Position numbers and translations under genes: made by a program. The notes beneath the pieces are model-generated. The model ran no database searches. It saw nothing but the letters and a program-made list of their open reading frames with translations, and had not been told where the DNA came from. A stretch of DNA of 34,666 nucleotides, from NCBI RefSeq assembly GCF_025642745.1, contig NZ_JANZKP010000038.1, positions 1 to 34,666 of the forward strand, read 5' to 3'. Source of the DNA: Cellulomonas sp. RIT-PI-Y (lineage in GTDB: Bacteria; Actinomycetota; Actinomycetes; Actinomycetales; Cellulomonadaceae). Of this stretch, positions 9,271 through 16,986 are shown piece by piece. Each line of letters opens with the position of its first letter. Positions within the stretch are counted from its first letter, which is position 1.

Positions 9271-9342
9271 ATGACCGGGTGGCAGCTCACCGCGCGTCGT
9301 GCCGTCGACCTCCGGCGGGTGGCCAGCGCGCTCTGTCGTTGA
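9271..9342 (+). CDS. cysteine-containing leader peptide (candidate attenuator)
   Basis: A 23-codon ORF with a strong AGGGGGA sequence just before its ATG. The peptide ends in the pattern RRAVDLRRVASALCR followed by TGA. It matches the short 'putative leader peptide' family of actinobacteria (R-x-VDLxRVxSxxC near the C-terminus), known from in front of sulfur and cysteine genes. The single Cys is the second-last residue and uses the rare codon TGT, followed by CGT; nearly all neighbouring codons end in G or C. The stop codon overlaps the left arm of a stem-loop (9341-9379) that precedes the symporter ribosome-binding site. This suggests that ribosome stalling at the Cys codon controls the symporter gene. 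The regulatory role is inferred. Confidence 0.72.
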   Translation: MTGWQLTARRAVDLRRVASALCR

Positions 9343-9379
9343 GCGCCGCTCAGCTCCCCGTCCGGTTCTCCCGGCGCTC
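9341..9379 (+). promoter_or_regulatory. stem-loop overlapping the leader-peptide stop codon
   Basis: GAGCGCCG at 9341-9348 pairs perfectly with CGGCGCTC at 9372-9379 around a 23-base loop. The left arm begins inside the leader TGA, so a ribosome paused on the Cys codon would cover it and open the stem. The symporter ribosome-binding site GAAAGG (9392-9397) follows 12 bases later. There is no T-run, so control may be Rho-linked or translational. Confidence 0.5.
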
Positions 9380-9402
9380 CGACGCGCCCGCGAAAGGTCC
9401 CC

Positions 9403-10788
9403 ATGTCCTCCACCGCCCCTGAGCGCTCCCGCCTGCGCTCCGTGCTCGGCAACTTCGGCTTCCAGATCATCGCCGCCCTGGTCCTGGGCGTCGCCCTGGG
9501 CTGGCTCGCGCTGAGCATCGGCCCGACCGGCGACGACTCGCCGAACTGGCTCGCCACCACGCTCGACACCGTCGGGTCGTCCTTCGTCACCCTGCTGCGC
9601 GCCATCGTGCCGCCGCTGATCTTCACCGCCATCGTCGCGTCGGTCGCCAACCTGCGGAACGTGACCAACGGCGCCCGGCTGGCCGCCCGCACCCTGCTCT
9701 GGTTCGCGATCACCGCGCTGGTCTCGGTCGTGATCGGCATCGGGCTCGGCCTGGTGCTGCAGCCCGGCCGGCACACCACCCTGTCCGTCGAGGACGGCTA
9801 CGACGTCGGCCGCACCGGCTCCTGGCTGGACTTCCTGGACGGCCTGATCCCCGCCAACCCGCTCGGCCTCACCGCCAGCACCAGCGCGGGGGACGACGGC
9901 AGCCTGAGCACGTCCCTGAGCTTCAACGTGCTGCAGATCGTGATCATCGCGCTCGTGGTCGGCGTGGCCGTGCTGCGCACCGGGGCCAAGGCCGACCCGT
10001 TCCTGTCCGTCGTGCAGTCGACGCTGACCGTGATCCAGCGCGTGCTGTGGTGGATCATCCGGCTCGCGCCGCTCGGCACCCTGGGTCTGGTCGGGCACGC
10101 GGTCGAGGCCTACGGCTGGGAGTCGCTGGCCTCGCTCGGCCGGTTCGCGATCGCGGTCTACGTCGGTCTCGCCCTGGTGCTGTTCGTGGTCTACCCGGTG
10201 ATCCTGCGGGCCAACGGGCTCAGCATCGCCCGGTGGTTCCGCGGCGCGTGGCCCGCGATCCAGCTCGCCTTCGTGTCCCGGTCCTCGATCGGCACCCTGC
10301 CGGTCACCCAGCGGGTCACCGAGCGGAACCTCGGCGTGCCGTCCGAGTACGCGTCCTTCGCCGTGCCGCTGGCCGCGACCACCAAGATGGACGGCTGCGC
10401 GTCGATCTACCCGGCGGTGTCGGCGATCTTCGTCGCGCAGATCTTCGGGATCGACCTGTCCTTCTGGGACTACCTGCTGATCGCCTTCGTCTCCGTGGTG
10501 GGTTCCGCCGCCACCGCCGGTCTCACCGGCGCGATCGTCATGCTGACCCTGACCCTGTCCACCCTGGGCCTGCCGCTGGCGGGGGTCGGCCTGCTGCTGG
10601 CGATCGACCCGATCCTGGACATGGGCCGGACCGCGGTGAACGTCGCCGGCCAGACCCTGGTGCCGACCATCGTCGCCCAGCGGGAGGGCATCCTCGACCG
10701 CGTGCAGTACGACCGGGCCCAGGCGGAGGACCTGTTCTCCGAGCGGGACGAGGCCGCGGCGGCCCCCGAGCCGGTCGGCGCGCGCTGA
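9403..10788 (+). CDS. DAACS-family symporter, probably L-cystine type (TcyP-like)
   Basis: A 461-residue sodium- or proton-coupled symporter of the dicarboxylate/amino acid:cation (DAACS) family with about eight membrane helices plus two re-entrant hairpins. The first hairpin is SRSSIGTLPVTQ. The substrate region reads KMDGCASIYPAVSAIF, closer to the GCAxIYPA of the cystine carrier TcyP than to the MDGTALYQ of glutamate carriers. DPILDMGRTAVNVAGQ is also TcyP-like. The ribosome-binding site GAAAGG lies five bases before ATG. The cysteine leader peptide upstream independently supports cystine as substrate; glutamate or C4-dicarboxylate transport remains possible. A 16-bp hairpin ends the transcript. 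Confidence 0.8.
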   Translation: MSSTAPERSRLRSVLGNFGFQIIAALVLGVALGWLALSIGPTGDDSPNWLATTLDTVGSSFVTLLRAIVPPLIFTAIVASVANLRNVTNGARLAARTLLWFAITALVSVVIGIGLGLVLQPGRHTTLSVEDGYDVGRTGSWLDFLDGLIPANPLGLTASTSAGDDGSLSTSLSFNVLQIVIIALVVGVAVLRTGAKADPFLSVVQSTLTVIQRVLWWIIRLAPLGTLGLVGHAVEAYGWESLASLGRFAIAVYVGLALVLFVVYPVILRANGLSIARWFRGAWPAIQLAFVSRSSIGTLPVTQRVTERNLGVPSEYASFAVPLAATTKMDGCASIYPAVSAIFVAQIFGIDLSFWDYLLIAFVSVVGSAATAGLTGAIVMLTLTLSTLGLPLAGVGLLLAIDPILDMGRTAVNVAGQTLVPTIVAQREGILDRVQYDRAQAEDLFSERDEAAAAPEPVGAR

Positions 10789-10791
10789 CCC

Positions 10792-10825
10792 CGGTCGCGG
10801 GCGGTCCCCGGACCGCCCGCGACCG
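10792..10825. terminator. strong perfect hairpin after the symporter gene
   Basis: A 16-bp perfect inverted repeat (left arm 10792-10807, right arm 10810-10825) starts three bases after the stop codon. There is no T-run. It is the likely transcript end. Confidence 0.7.
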
Positions 10826-10833
10826 TCGGCGAC

Positions 10834-10839
10834 TACCCT
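10834..10839 (+). promoter_or_regulatory. -10 element of the LysR-type ligand-binding gene
   Basis: TACCCT lies just after the terminator hairpin and about 35 bases before ATG 10874, with GGAAGGA in between. Confidence 0.4.
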
Positions 10840-10873
10840 GGACCGGCCAGCGACCGGAAGGACCGCCGACGCC

Positions 10874-11626
10874 ATGACCACCCCCGACCGGGACCAGCGC
10901 TTCCGGCTCGCTCTCACCCCCGGCATGCAGCCGACCGCCTGGACCCGCACCTGGGCCGACCGGCTGCCCGACCGCCCGTTGGACCTGGTCCAGGTGACCG
11001 ACGCCGAGGCCGGGACCGTCCTGCTGAACGGCACGGCCGACGCCGCGCTCCTGCGCCTGCCCGTCGACCGGGACCGGCTGCACGCCATCCCGCTGTTCAC
11101 CGAGGTCACGGTCCTGGTGCTGCCCAAGGACCACCTGCTCACCGCCCTTGACCGGATCACCCCGGCCGACCTGGTCGAGGAGACCCTGATCACCCCGGCC
11201 GACGACGTGCTGCGCTGGACCGACCCGCCCGGTGAGCCGTCCCTGCTGCCCACCCCGGAGACCACCGCCGACGCCGTCGAGCTGGTCGCCGCGGGGGTCG
11301 GCCTGCTGGCGGTCCCGATGTCGCTGGCCCGGCTGCACCACCGCAAGGACCTGACCTACCGGCCGCTCATCGACGCACCGGACTCCCAGGCGGCTCTCGC
11401 CTGGACCCGAGCCCGGGAGGACGACCCCCTGATCGAGGAGCTGATCGGGATCATCCGCGGGCGGACCGCCAACAGCTCCCGGGGGCGCGCCGCCGAGCCG
11501 CCCGCGACGCGGACGGAGCCGAAGAAGCGGACCCCGCCCCCCGCGCGCACCGGCCGGGAGACGTCGGCGTCGCGGCGCAGGACCGGTCGACCGGGTGGCG
11601 GGACGGCCAGGCGACGCGGACGCTGA
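10874..11626 (+). CDS. LysR-type ligand-binding domain protein lacking HTH
   Basis: A 250-residue protein whose residues 10 to about 200 look like the periplasmic-binding-like effector domain of LysR regulators: FRLALTPGMQPTAW at the start, then ADAALLRLPVDRDRLHAIPLF, VLVLPKDHLLTALDRITPADL and AVELVAAGVGLLAVPMSLARL. The N-terminal winged helix is absent, and no upstream frame supplies it. The last 45 residues are a Lys/Arg/Pro/Thr-rich basic tail, which could bind nucleic acid. GGAAGGA precedes the ATG by 11 bases. A ligand-sensing protein is plausible; the ligand and partner are unknown. The sirtuin gene follows 43 bases later. Confidence 0.72.
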   Translation: MTTPDRDQRFRLALTPGMQPTAWTRTWADRLPDRPLDLVQVTDAEAGTVLLNGTADAALLRLPVDRDRLHAIPLFTEVTVLVLPKDHLLTALDRITPADLVEETLITPADDVLRWTDPPGEPSLLPTPETTADAVELVAAGVGLLAVPMSLARLHHRKDLTYRPLIDAPDSQAALAWTRAREDDPLIEELIGIIRGRTANSSRGRAAEPPATRTEPKKRTPPPARTGRETSASRRRTGRPGGGTARRRGR

Positions 11627-11657
11627 TCGCCGGTCACGTCCCTCCGCCCGGACGTGG

Positions 11658-11663
11658 CAAGGT
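11658..11663 (+). promoter_or_regulatory. -10 element, leaderless sirtuin gene
   Basis: CAAGGT is followed by six bases and ATG 11670, with no separate Shine-Dalgarno sequence. Confidence 0.35.
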
Positions 11664-11669
11664 CGGGGT

Positions 11670-12410
11670 ATGCACCAGCGCCGCCCCGGTTCCCATCTCA
11701 CCGTCCTCACCGGCGCCGGCATCTCCACCGGCTCGGGCATCCCGGACTTCCGCGGGCCGGAGGGCACCTGGACCCGGCACCCCGACCAGGCCGAGCTGCT
11801 GGAGATCGACCGGCACGTGAACGATCCCGCGGTCCGGGCGGCGGGCTGGGCGATGTGGCGCGACCACCCGGCGTGGACGGCCGCTCCGTCGGCGGCGCAC
11901 CGGGCGCTGGTGGAGCTGGAACGCGCCGACCTGCTGGAGGCGGTGCTGACCCAGAACTTCGACGGGCTGCACCAGGCGGCGGGTCACGGGCGGGAGCACG
12001 TGATCGAGCTGCACGGCAGCCTGCGCACCACCAGCTGCCTGCGGTGCGGCGCCCGTCAGGCCACCACCGCGGTGCTGGACCGGCTCGCCCGCGACCGGGA
12101 CCCGGAGTGCCTGGAGTGCGGCGGCATCCTGAAGCCGGACGTCGTGTACTTCGGCGAGCGGCTGCCGGAGGACGCCCTCGGCCGGGCGATCGCGGCGGCA
12201 CAGGACGCCGACGTCTTCCTGGCGATCGGCAGCACGCTGAGCGTGCAGCCGGTGGCCAGCCTGACCGGGATCGCGGCCGAGGCGGGCGCCGAGGTGATCA
12301 TCGTCAACGCCGAGCCGACGCCCTACGACCACCTGGCCTCCCGGGTGGTGCGCGAACCGATCGAGACCGCGGTGCCCGAGCTGGTGACGGAGCTGATCGC
12401 CCGGGGGTGA
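11670..12410 (+). CDS. NAD-dependent protein deacylase, Sir2 family
   Basis: A 246-residue sirtuin that removes acyl groups from lysines using NAD, giving nicotinamide and O-acyl-ADP-ribose. Motifs are GAGISTGSGIPDFRGPEG (NAD binding), TQNFDGLHQAAG (TQNIDGLH in most relatives), the catalytic His115 in IELHGSL, a zinc ribbon with CLRC and CLEC pairs, and then IGSTLSVQPVASL and VNAEPTPYD. The long N-terminal extension of the open frame is rejected in favour of ATG 11670, next to the GAGIS motif and preceded by a -10-like CAAGGT. It is a likely partner of the acetyl-CoA synthetase encoded upstream (Lys628); this link is inferred. A 6-bp hairpin follows the stop directly. Confidence 0.9.
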   Translation: MHQRRPGSHLTVLTGAGISTGSGIPDFRGPEGTWTRHPDQAELLEIDRHVNDPAVRAAGWAMWRDHPAWTAAPSAAHRALVELERADLLEAVLTQNFDGLHQAAGHGREHVIELHGSLRTTSCLRCGARQATTAVLDRLARDRDPECLECGGILKPDVVYFGERLPEDALGRAIAAAQDADVFLAIGSTLSVQPVASLTGIAAEAGAEVIIVNAEPTPYDHLASRVVREPIETAVPELVTELIARG

Positions 12411-12424
12411 CCGTGGTTCCACGG
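12411..12424. terminator. hairpin directly after the sirtuin stop
   Basis: CCGTGG-TT-CCACGG follows the TGA without a gap. The same 12-base core CGTGGTTCCACG recurs after the aminotransferase gene at 34467-34478. There is no T-run. Confidence 0.4.
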
Positions 12425-12534
12425 CCGTCGGCACGGGGAAGCTCCCAGGACGGCCCGGAACGGCCGCGCCGATTGCGGAGGCTGGCCGGGACGGTCCGGA
12501 TCGCCCGGACCCGGTTCCGCCCGGAGGACGCAGA

Positions 12535-12795
12535 ATGCCGCACGATCGACAGCAGGTCCAGGACGAGGTGCGGTCCGCCGTGATCTACGGCGAGCTGCTC
12601 GCCGCGCTGTTCAGCAGCCCGATGGATCGGGCACAGCTGGACACCTGGGTGCGGGAGCACGATGCGGCGCTGGAGCTGGCCGAGGCGGTCTGGCGCGGCT
12701 CGGTACGGCTGACCGCCAAGGGTGGTGCGGCGCTCAACGGCCGCCGCCACCGGGACGCGGTCTCCGCGATGCTGCACGACCTGCTGACGCCCTGA
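12535..12795 (+). CDS. small hypothetical protein
   Basis: An 86-residue protein, probably all-helical and soluble, with no family I recognise. The GGAGGA ribosome-binding site lies six bases before ATG, and about nine in ten codons end in G or C, which supports a real gene. The sequence begins with a polar helix (QQVQDEVRSAVIYGELLAALF), then MDRAQLDTWVREHDAALELAEAVW, and ends HRDAVSAMLHDLLTP. No cysteines or metal sites are seen. It is separated from the sirtuin by 124 bases and from the siderophore operon by a repeat-rich gap. Confidence 0.65.
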   Translation: MPHDRQQVQDEVRSAVIYGELLAALFSSPMDRAQLDTWVREHDAALELAEAVWRGSVRLTAKGGAALNGRRHRDAVSAMLHDLLTP

Positions 12796-12870
12796 GCCCC
12801 TCAGCACAACCCCGCACCGACCCCCTGACCGCGCGCCTGCTTGACCGCCTGCCCGGCCCGGGTCAACCCC

Positions 12871-12932
12871 GCCGAGTGCGAAGATCTTGTCGCCCAAATC
12901 GCCCGAACAGCACCAAGTTCTCCGCACTCGGC
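12871..12932. repeat. imperfect 22-bp inverted repeat (palindromic intergenic element)
   Basis: Left arm 12871-12892 and right arm 12911-12932 match at 18 of 22 positions, including a perfect outer 10-mer GCCGAGTGCG/CGCACTCGGC, around an 18-base loop. The segment is richer in A and T than its flanks. A smaller TTGACC/GGTCAA repeat lies beside it at 12841-12866. It resembles a dispersed palindromic repeat or structured RNA more than a simple terminator. Confidence 0.5.
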
Positions 12933-12955
12933 TAGGGGTAGCCGAGGGTTCAAGG

Positions 12956-13016
12956 GGTCGCGGGTCCTGGGTGACCGCGGGCCCGGGCGGTCGCGGGTAC
13001 CGGGGCGGTCGCGGGT
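12956..13016. repeat. short direct repeats GGTCGCGGGT
   Basis: Three exact copies of the 10-mer GGTCGCGGGT at 12956, 12989 and 13007, spaced 33 and 18 bases apart, directly downstream of the siderophore ATPase gene. Confidence 0.5.
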
Positions 13017-13026
13017 TCAGCCCGCG
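13010..13026 (-). terminator. hairpin at the end of the siderophore operon
   Basis: CGCGGG-TTCAG-CCCGCG spans the stop codon of the minus-strand ATPase gene, so it would fold at the end of the operon transcript. Stem of 6 bp, no T-run. Confidence 0.4.
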
Positions 13027-13829
13027 GACGGGCGGACGTGGTGGCGGCCGATCGGGAGCATGAGCGGGCGGCCGGTCAGCGGGTCCTCGACGACCTGGCT
13101 CTCCAGGCCGAAGACCGCGCGGACGGTGTCCACGGTCAGGACCTCGCCGGGCTCCCCCGCCGCGTGCACCCGGCCGTCGGCCATCGCCACCAGGTGATCG
13201 GCGTAGCGGGCCGCCAGGTTCAGGTCGTGCAGCACCATCACGATGGTGGTGCCGCGGTCCCGGTTCAGGTCGGTGAGCAGGTCCAGCACCTCCACCTGGT
13301 GCGAGACGTCCAGGAAGGTGGTCGGCTCGTCGAGCAGCAGCAGGTCCGTCTGCTGGGCGAGGGCCATCGCGATCCAGACCCGCTGCCGCTGACCGCCGGA
13401 GAGCTCGTCGACCGAGCGCTCGGCGAGCTCGACGGTGCCGGTGGCCTCCAGGGCCGAGGCCACCGCGACGTCGTCCTCGCGGCTCCACCGGGACAGCACG
13501 CGCTGGTGCGGATGCCGTCCACGACCGACCAGGTCGGCGACCGTGATCCCCTCCGGCGCGATCGGCGACTGCGGCAGCAGACCGAGGGTCCGGGCGAGCT
13601 GCTTGGCGGGCAGGGTGTGCACGGCCGTCCCGTCCAGCAGCACCTGGCCTGCCCGGGGGGCGAGCAGCCGGGACATCGACCGCAGCAGGGTGGACTTCCC
13701 GCAGGCGTTGGCGCCCACGATCGCGGTGATCCGCCCGGACGGCACCGTGAGGTCCAGGCCCTCGATCACGACGCGGTCGCGGTAGCCGAGCGACAGCCCG
13801 GCGGCCTGCAGAGTGTGCGAGCTGGTCAC
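13017..13829 (-). CDS. siderophore ABC transporter, ATP-binding protein (FecE/FepC type)
   Basis: A 270-residue ABC ATPase that powers import of ferric siderophores. Walker A is GANACGKST, the Q-loop follows at LGLLPQSPIAPEGITV, the signature is LSGGQRQRVWIAMALAQ, Walker B is LLLLDEPTTFLD and the H-loop is VLHDLN. This is the pattern of FecE/FepC/FhuC proteins. Its GTG start overlaps the upstream permease stop by four bases (GTGA), so translation is coupled. It is the last gene of a four-gene minus-strand operon under an IdeR-like box. Confidence 0.9.
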   Translation of the reverse strand: MTSSHTLQAAGLSLGYRDRVVIEGLDLTVPSGRITAIVGANACGKSTLLRSMSRLLAPRAGQVLLDGTAVHTLPAKQLARTLGLLPQSPIAPEGITVADLVGRGRHPHQRVLSRWSREDDVAVASALEATGTVELAERSVDELSGGQRQRVWIAMALAQQTDLLLLDEPTTFLDVSHQVEVLDLLTDLNRDRGTTIVMVLHDLNLAARYADHLVAMADGRVHAAGEPGEVLTVDTVRAVFGLESQVVEDPLTGRPLMLPIGRHHVRPSAG

Positions 13830-14851
13830 AGCGATCCTCCGGTGCGGTTGGTCCGCACGATCAGGTAGATGAGGTACGGGGCGCCGAGCGCTCCGGTGAT
13901 CACGCCGACCGGGTAACGCGCCCCGAAGGCGTACTGCCCGACCAGGTCGGCGACCTGCACCAGCAGCGCGCCGACCAGTGCGGCGGGCACCAGCATCGAT
14001 CCACGCGGGCCGACGATCCGGGCGGCGATCGGGCCGGAGAGGAAGGCCACGAACGCGATCGGGCCGGCCGCCGCGGTGGCGAAGGCGATCAGCATCACCG
14101 CCCCGACGATCAGGATCAGCCGGGTGCGTTCGACCGGGACGCCGAGCGCGGAGGCGGTGTCATCGCCGAGCTGGAGCTGGGCCAGGTTCCGGGACTGCCC
14201 GACCAGCACCGGACCGAGCACGGCGAGCGCGATCAGCACCGGCAGCACGTCGGACCAGCTGGACCCGTTCAGGCTGCCGGTCAACCAGCGCATCGCCTCC
14301 TGCAGCTCCCAGCGCGGCGCCTTGCTCAGCACGTAGCTGGTCACCGACTCGAGCATGGCGGCCACGCCGATGCCGATCAGGATCAGCCGGGTGCCGAGCA
14401 CGCCCTTGCGGAAGGACAGCAGGTAGATCGCCAGGGCGACCCCGAGTCCGGCCACGATCGCGAAGATCGAGATCTGGGCGCCGCCGAGCGAGAGGAACAC
14501 GATGCCGAAGGCAGCCGCGGCGGAGGCCCCGGTGCTGATCCCGATGATGTCCGGGCTCGCCAGCGGGTTGCGCAGCATGGTCTGGAAGGTGACCCCGCCG
14601 ATGCCGAAGCACAGCCCGGTCAGCACCGCGAGCACCGCACGCGGCAGCCGCAGGCGCCCGACCGTGAAGCCGGCGCCCGGCACGTCCTGACCGAGGACCA
14701 CCCGCAGCACCTCACCGGCCGGGTAGAAAGTGCGCCCGATCATCAGACTGGCGACGAACACCGCCACGATCAGGACCAGCAGCACCACCAGGGTGATCCG
14801 GCGACGCCGGAGCCGTCGGGTGCGGAGCTCCGCGACCAGCACCGCGCTCAC
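13826..14851 (-). CDS. siderophore ABC transporter permease (FecCD family), second
   Basis: A 341-residue permease of the FecCD/BtuC family, about ten membrane helices. After a basic N-terminus (RTRRLRRRRITL) come the family landmarks RLPRAVLAVLTGLCFGIGGVTFQTMLRNPLASPDIIGIS, of which the segment PLASPDIIG is the most typical, then SFRKGVLGTRLILIGIG and AAAGPIAFVAFLSGPIAAR near the C-terminus. It pairs with the other permease to form the inner-membrane pore. Its GTG start overlaps the preceding stop by four bases. Confidence 0.9.
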   Translation of the reverse strand: MSAVLVAELRTRRLRRRRITLVVLLVLIVAVFVASLMIGRTFYPAGEVLRVVLGQDVPGAGFTVGRLRLPRAVLAVLTGLCFGIGGVTFQTMLRNPLASPDIIGISTGASAAAAFGIVFLSLGGAQISIFAIVAGLGVALAIYLLSFRKGVLGTRLILIGIGVAAMLESVTSYVLSKAPRWELQEAMRWLTGSLNGSSWSDVLPVLIALAVLGPVLVGQSRNLAQLQLGDDTASALGVPVERTRLILIVGAVMLIAFATAAAGPIAFVAFLSGPIAARIVGPRGSMLVPAALVGALLVQVADLVGQYAFGARYPVGVITGALGAPYLIYLIVRTNRTGGSL

Positions 14852-15900
14852 AGTTCACGCACCTTCTGCCGACGGACCACGTAGATGAAGAACGGCGCCC
14901 CGATCAGCGCGGTGATGATGCCGACCTGGACCTCCTCCGGGCGGGCGATCACCCGGCCCGCGACATCGGCGAGCGTGACCAGTCCGGCCCCGGTCAGTGC
15001 GGAGAACGGCAGCAGCCAGCGGTGGTCGACGCCGACCAGCAACCGGCACAGGTGCGGCACGACCAGACCCACGAACGCGATCGGACCGGCCACCGCGGTC
15101 GCGCCACCGCAGAGCAGCACCGCGCCCAGCGAGGACACCGCCCGGGCCAGCGCGACCCGCTCGCCGAGTCCGGCGGCCAGCTCGTCGCCGAGCGCCAGCG
15201 AGTTCAGGGATCGCGCGGAGAGCAGGCAGATCAGCGCGCCGACGCCCAGGAAGGGCAGCACCGGCGTGATCTGGTCGAAGCCCGCACCGCCGACCCCGCC
15301 GATCTGCCACGAGCGCACGTTTGCGGCGATGTCCCCGCGCGGCAGCACCACGGCGCTGATGAAGGAGGAGAACGCGGCAGAGGTCGCCGCTCCGGCCAGC
15401 GCGAGCTTGAGCGGCGTCGCACCCCCGCTGCCCAGCGAGCCGACCGCGTAGACGAAGACCGCGGTGACGGCCGCGCCGAGGATCGCGGTCCAGATGAAGG
15501 CGGTGGCGGTCCACATCCCGAACCAGGCGATCCCGGTGACCACCGCCAGCGAGGCGCCCATGTTCACGCCGAGGATGCCCGGGTCGGCCAACGGGTTGCG
15601 GGTGACGCCCTGCATCACCGCACCGGCCAGGCCCAGGGCCGCGCCGATCAGCAGCGCCAGCACCGTGCGCGGGATGCGCTTGGCGACCGCGGCCTGCCCG
15701 ATGTTGTCCGTCGAGCCGCCGAGTGCGGACCAGATGTCCGACCAGCCGACGTTGCGCGAGCCGATGGTGAGCGAGGCGATCACCAGCAGGACCAGGACGC
15801 CGAGCACGACCAGCAGCCAGAGCAGACGCACCCGCGCCGGGCGTCGCACGACGGCGACGCCCGGCGATGAGGTCAGGGCTGCAGGGTCCCTTTCGCTCAC
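14848..15900 (-). CDS. siderophore ABC transporter permease (FecCD family), first
   Basis: A 350-residue FecCD-type permease with about ten membrane helices. Typical motifs are RIPRTVLALLIGAALGLAG, then MQGVTRNPLADPGILGVN, LALAGAATSAAFSSFISAV, and GPIAFVGLVVPHLCRLLVG, the coupling region that contacts the ATPase. It forms a heterodimer with the downstream permease. The GTG start overlaps the stop of the binding-protein gene by four bases, so the four genes form one translationally coupled unit. Confidence 0.9.
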   Translation of the reverse strand: MSERDPAALTSSPGVAVVRRPARVRLLWLLVVLGVLVLLVIASLTIGSRNVGWSDIWSALGGSTDNIGQAAVAKRIPRTVLALLIGAALGLAGAVMQGVTRNPLADPGILGVNMGASLAVVTGIAWFGMWTATAFIWTAILGAAVTAVFVYAVGSLGSGGATPLKLALAGAATSAAFSSFISAVVLPRGDIAANVRSWQIGGVGGAGFDQITPVLPFLGVGALICLLSARSLNSLALGDELAAGLGERVALARAVSSLGAVLLCGGATAVAGPIAFVGLVVPHLCRLLVGVDHRWLLPFSALTGAGLVTLADVAGRVIARPEEVQVGIITALIGAPFFIYVVRRQKVREL

Positions 15901-16928
15901 TTGGTGCCGTTGACCGCGTCGGCCAGCATGGCCACGTAGTCGTCCAGCACCCAGGAGATCGACAGCGGCGTCGGGTTCGCGGCGGTGCCCAGCGGGCCGG
16001 AGCCGTCCAGGAACACCACGGAGTGGTTCGCGATGGCCGGCATCTGGGACAGCAGCGGGTCGGCCTCGAGGGTGTCCACCAGCGCCTGGTCGCCGTAGGT
16101 GACGATCAGCTGCACGTCGTCGAACTGGTCGACCTGCTCGGCACTGACGCTGCCGGAGAACTCACCCGAGGCGGAGGCCTCCTCGACCGCGGCCGGGGTG
16201 GTCAGGCCGAGGTCGGTGAAGAACGCGGCGCGGGTGTCGTTCGCGGTGTAGAAGTTCACGGTGCTCAGGTCGGTGGTGTCGACGTGGGTGACGAACATGG
16301 TCGACACGCCCTCGAGCCCGGGGTGCGCGGCGACGGTGTCCTCGATCTCGCCCTCCAGCTCGGCGACCAGCGCCTCGCCCTCGGCGGCCATGTTCATGCC
16401 CTGGGAGTTGTACAGGATCATGTCCCGCCAGGAGGTCGCCCAGGGCGCATCAGGGTAGGCGACGACCGGAGCGATCTCGCTCAGGGTGTCGTAGTCCTCC
16501 TGGGTCAGACCGGAGTACGCGGCCAGGATGACGTCGGGCTCGGTGTCCGCCACGGCCTCGAAGTCGATGCCGTCGGTCTCGTCGAACAGCACCGGCTGCT
16601 CGCCACCGAGCTCGTCGAGCTTCTCCTCGACCCAGGGCAGGATGCCGTTGTCGTCGTCGTCGCCGAAGTTCGCGGCGGCCATGCCGACCGGGACGACGCC
16701 GAGCGCCAGCGGGACCTCCTGGTTGGCCCAGTTCACCGTGGCGACCCGCTCCGGGGTGCCCTCGATGGTGGTGGTGCCGAAGGCGTGCTCGATGGTGACG
16801 GTGCCCGCGTCGGCACCGCTGGTCTCGGCGGTGTTGTCGCTGGAGGTGTCGGTGGTGCTGCCGCAGGCGGTCAGGACCAGGGCCACCGCACCGGCTGCGA
16901 TCAGCGCGGACAGGCGACGGGTGCGCAT
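15897..16928 (-). CDS. iron-siderophore substrate-binding lipoprotein
   Basis: A 343-residue lipoprotein of the FecB/FepB class (cluster III binding proteins) that captures ferric siderophores at the cell surface. The signal peptide has a lipobox LTAC with the modified Cys22, followed by a Ser/Thr/Asp-rich linker. The binding domain starts TVTIEHAFGTTTIEGTPERV, a hallmark of this family, and continues with EPDVILAAYSGLTQEDYDTL and later VQLIVTYGDQALVDTL. ATG 16928 is preceded by a weak GAGAGCGAG. It is the first gene of the operon; an IdeR/DtxR-like box at 16987-17005 lies at its promoter, so it is expected to be repressed by iron. Which siderophore it binds is not evident. Confidence 0.92.
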   Translation of the reverse strand: MRTRRLSALIAAGAVALVLTACGSTTDTSSDNTAETSGADAGTVTIEHAFGTTTIEGTPERVATVNWANQEVPLALGVVPVGMAAANFGDDDDNGILPWVEEKLDELGGEQPVLFDETDGIDFEAVADTEPDVILAAYSGLTQEDYDTLSEIAPVVAYPDAPWATSWRDMILYNSQGMNMAAEGEALVAELEGEIEDTVAAHPGLEGVSTMFVTHVDTTDLSTVNFYTANDTRAAFFTDLGLTTPAAVEEASASGEFSGSVSAEQVDQFDDVQLIVTYGDQALVDTLEADPLLSQMPAIANHSVVFLDGSGPLGTAANPTPLSISWVLDDYVAMLADAVNGTK

Positions 16929-16986
16929 GGGAACTCGCTCTCAGGAGAAGGGAGGGCGCCCCGCCCACGCGCGGGTCAGCAGCGCA

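Noticed and set aside
12956..13016. CRISPR-like or tandem repeat array
   Set aside because: Only three 10-base copies with unequal spacing; GC-rich low complexity is a sufficient explanation.
13812..13832. TGTGC-N7-TCACA as a second CRP site near the siderophore permease junction
   Set aside because: Spacing is seven rather than six bases, one half-site is mismatched and it lies within coupled coding sequence.
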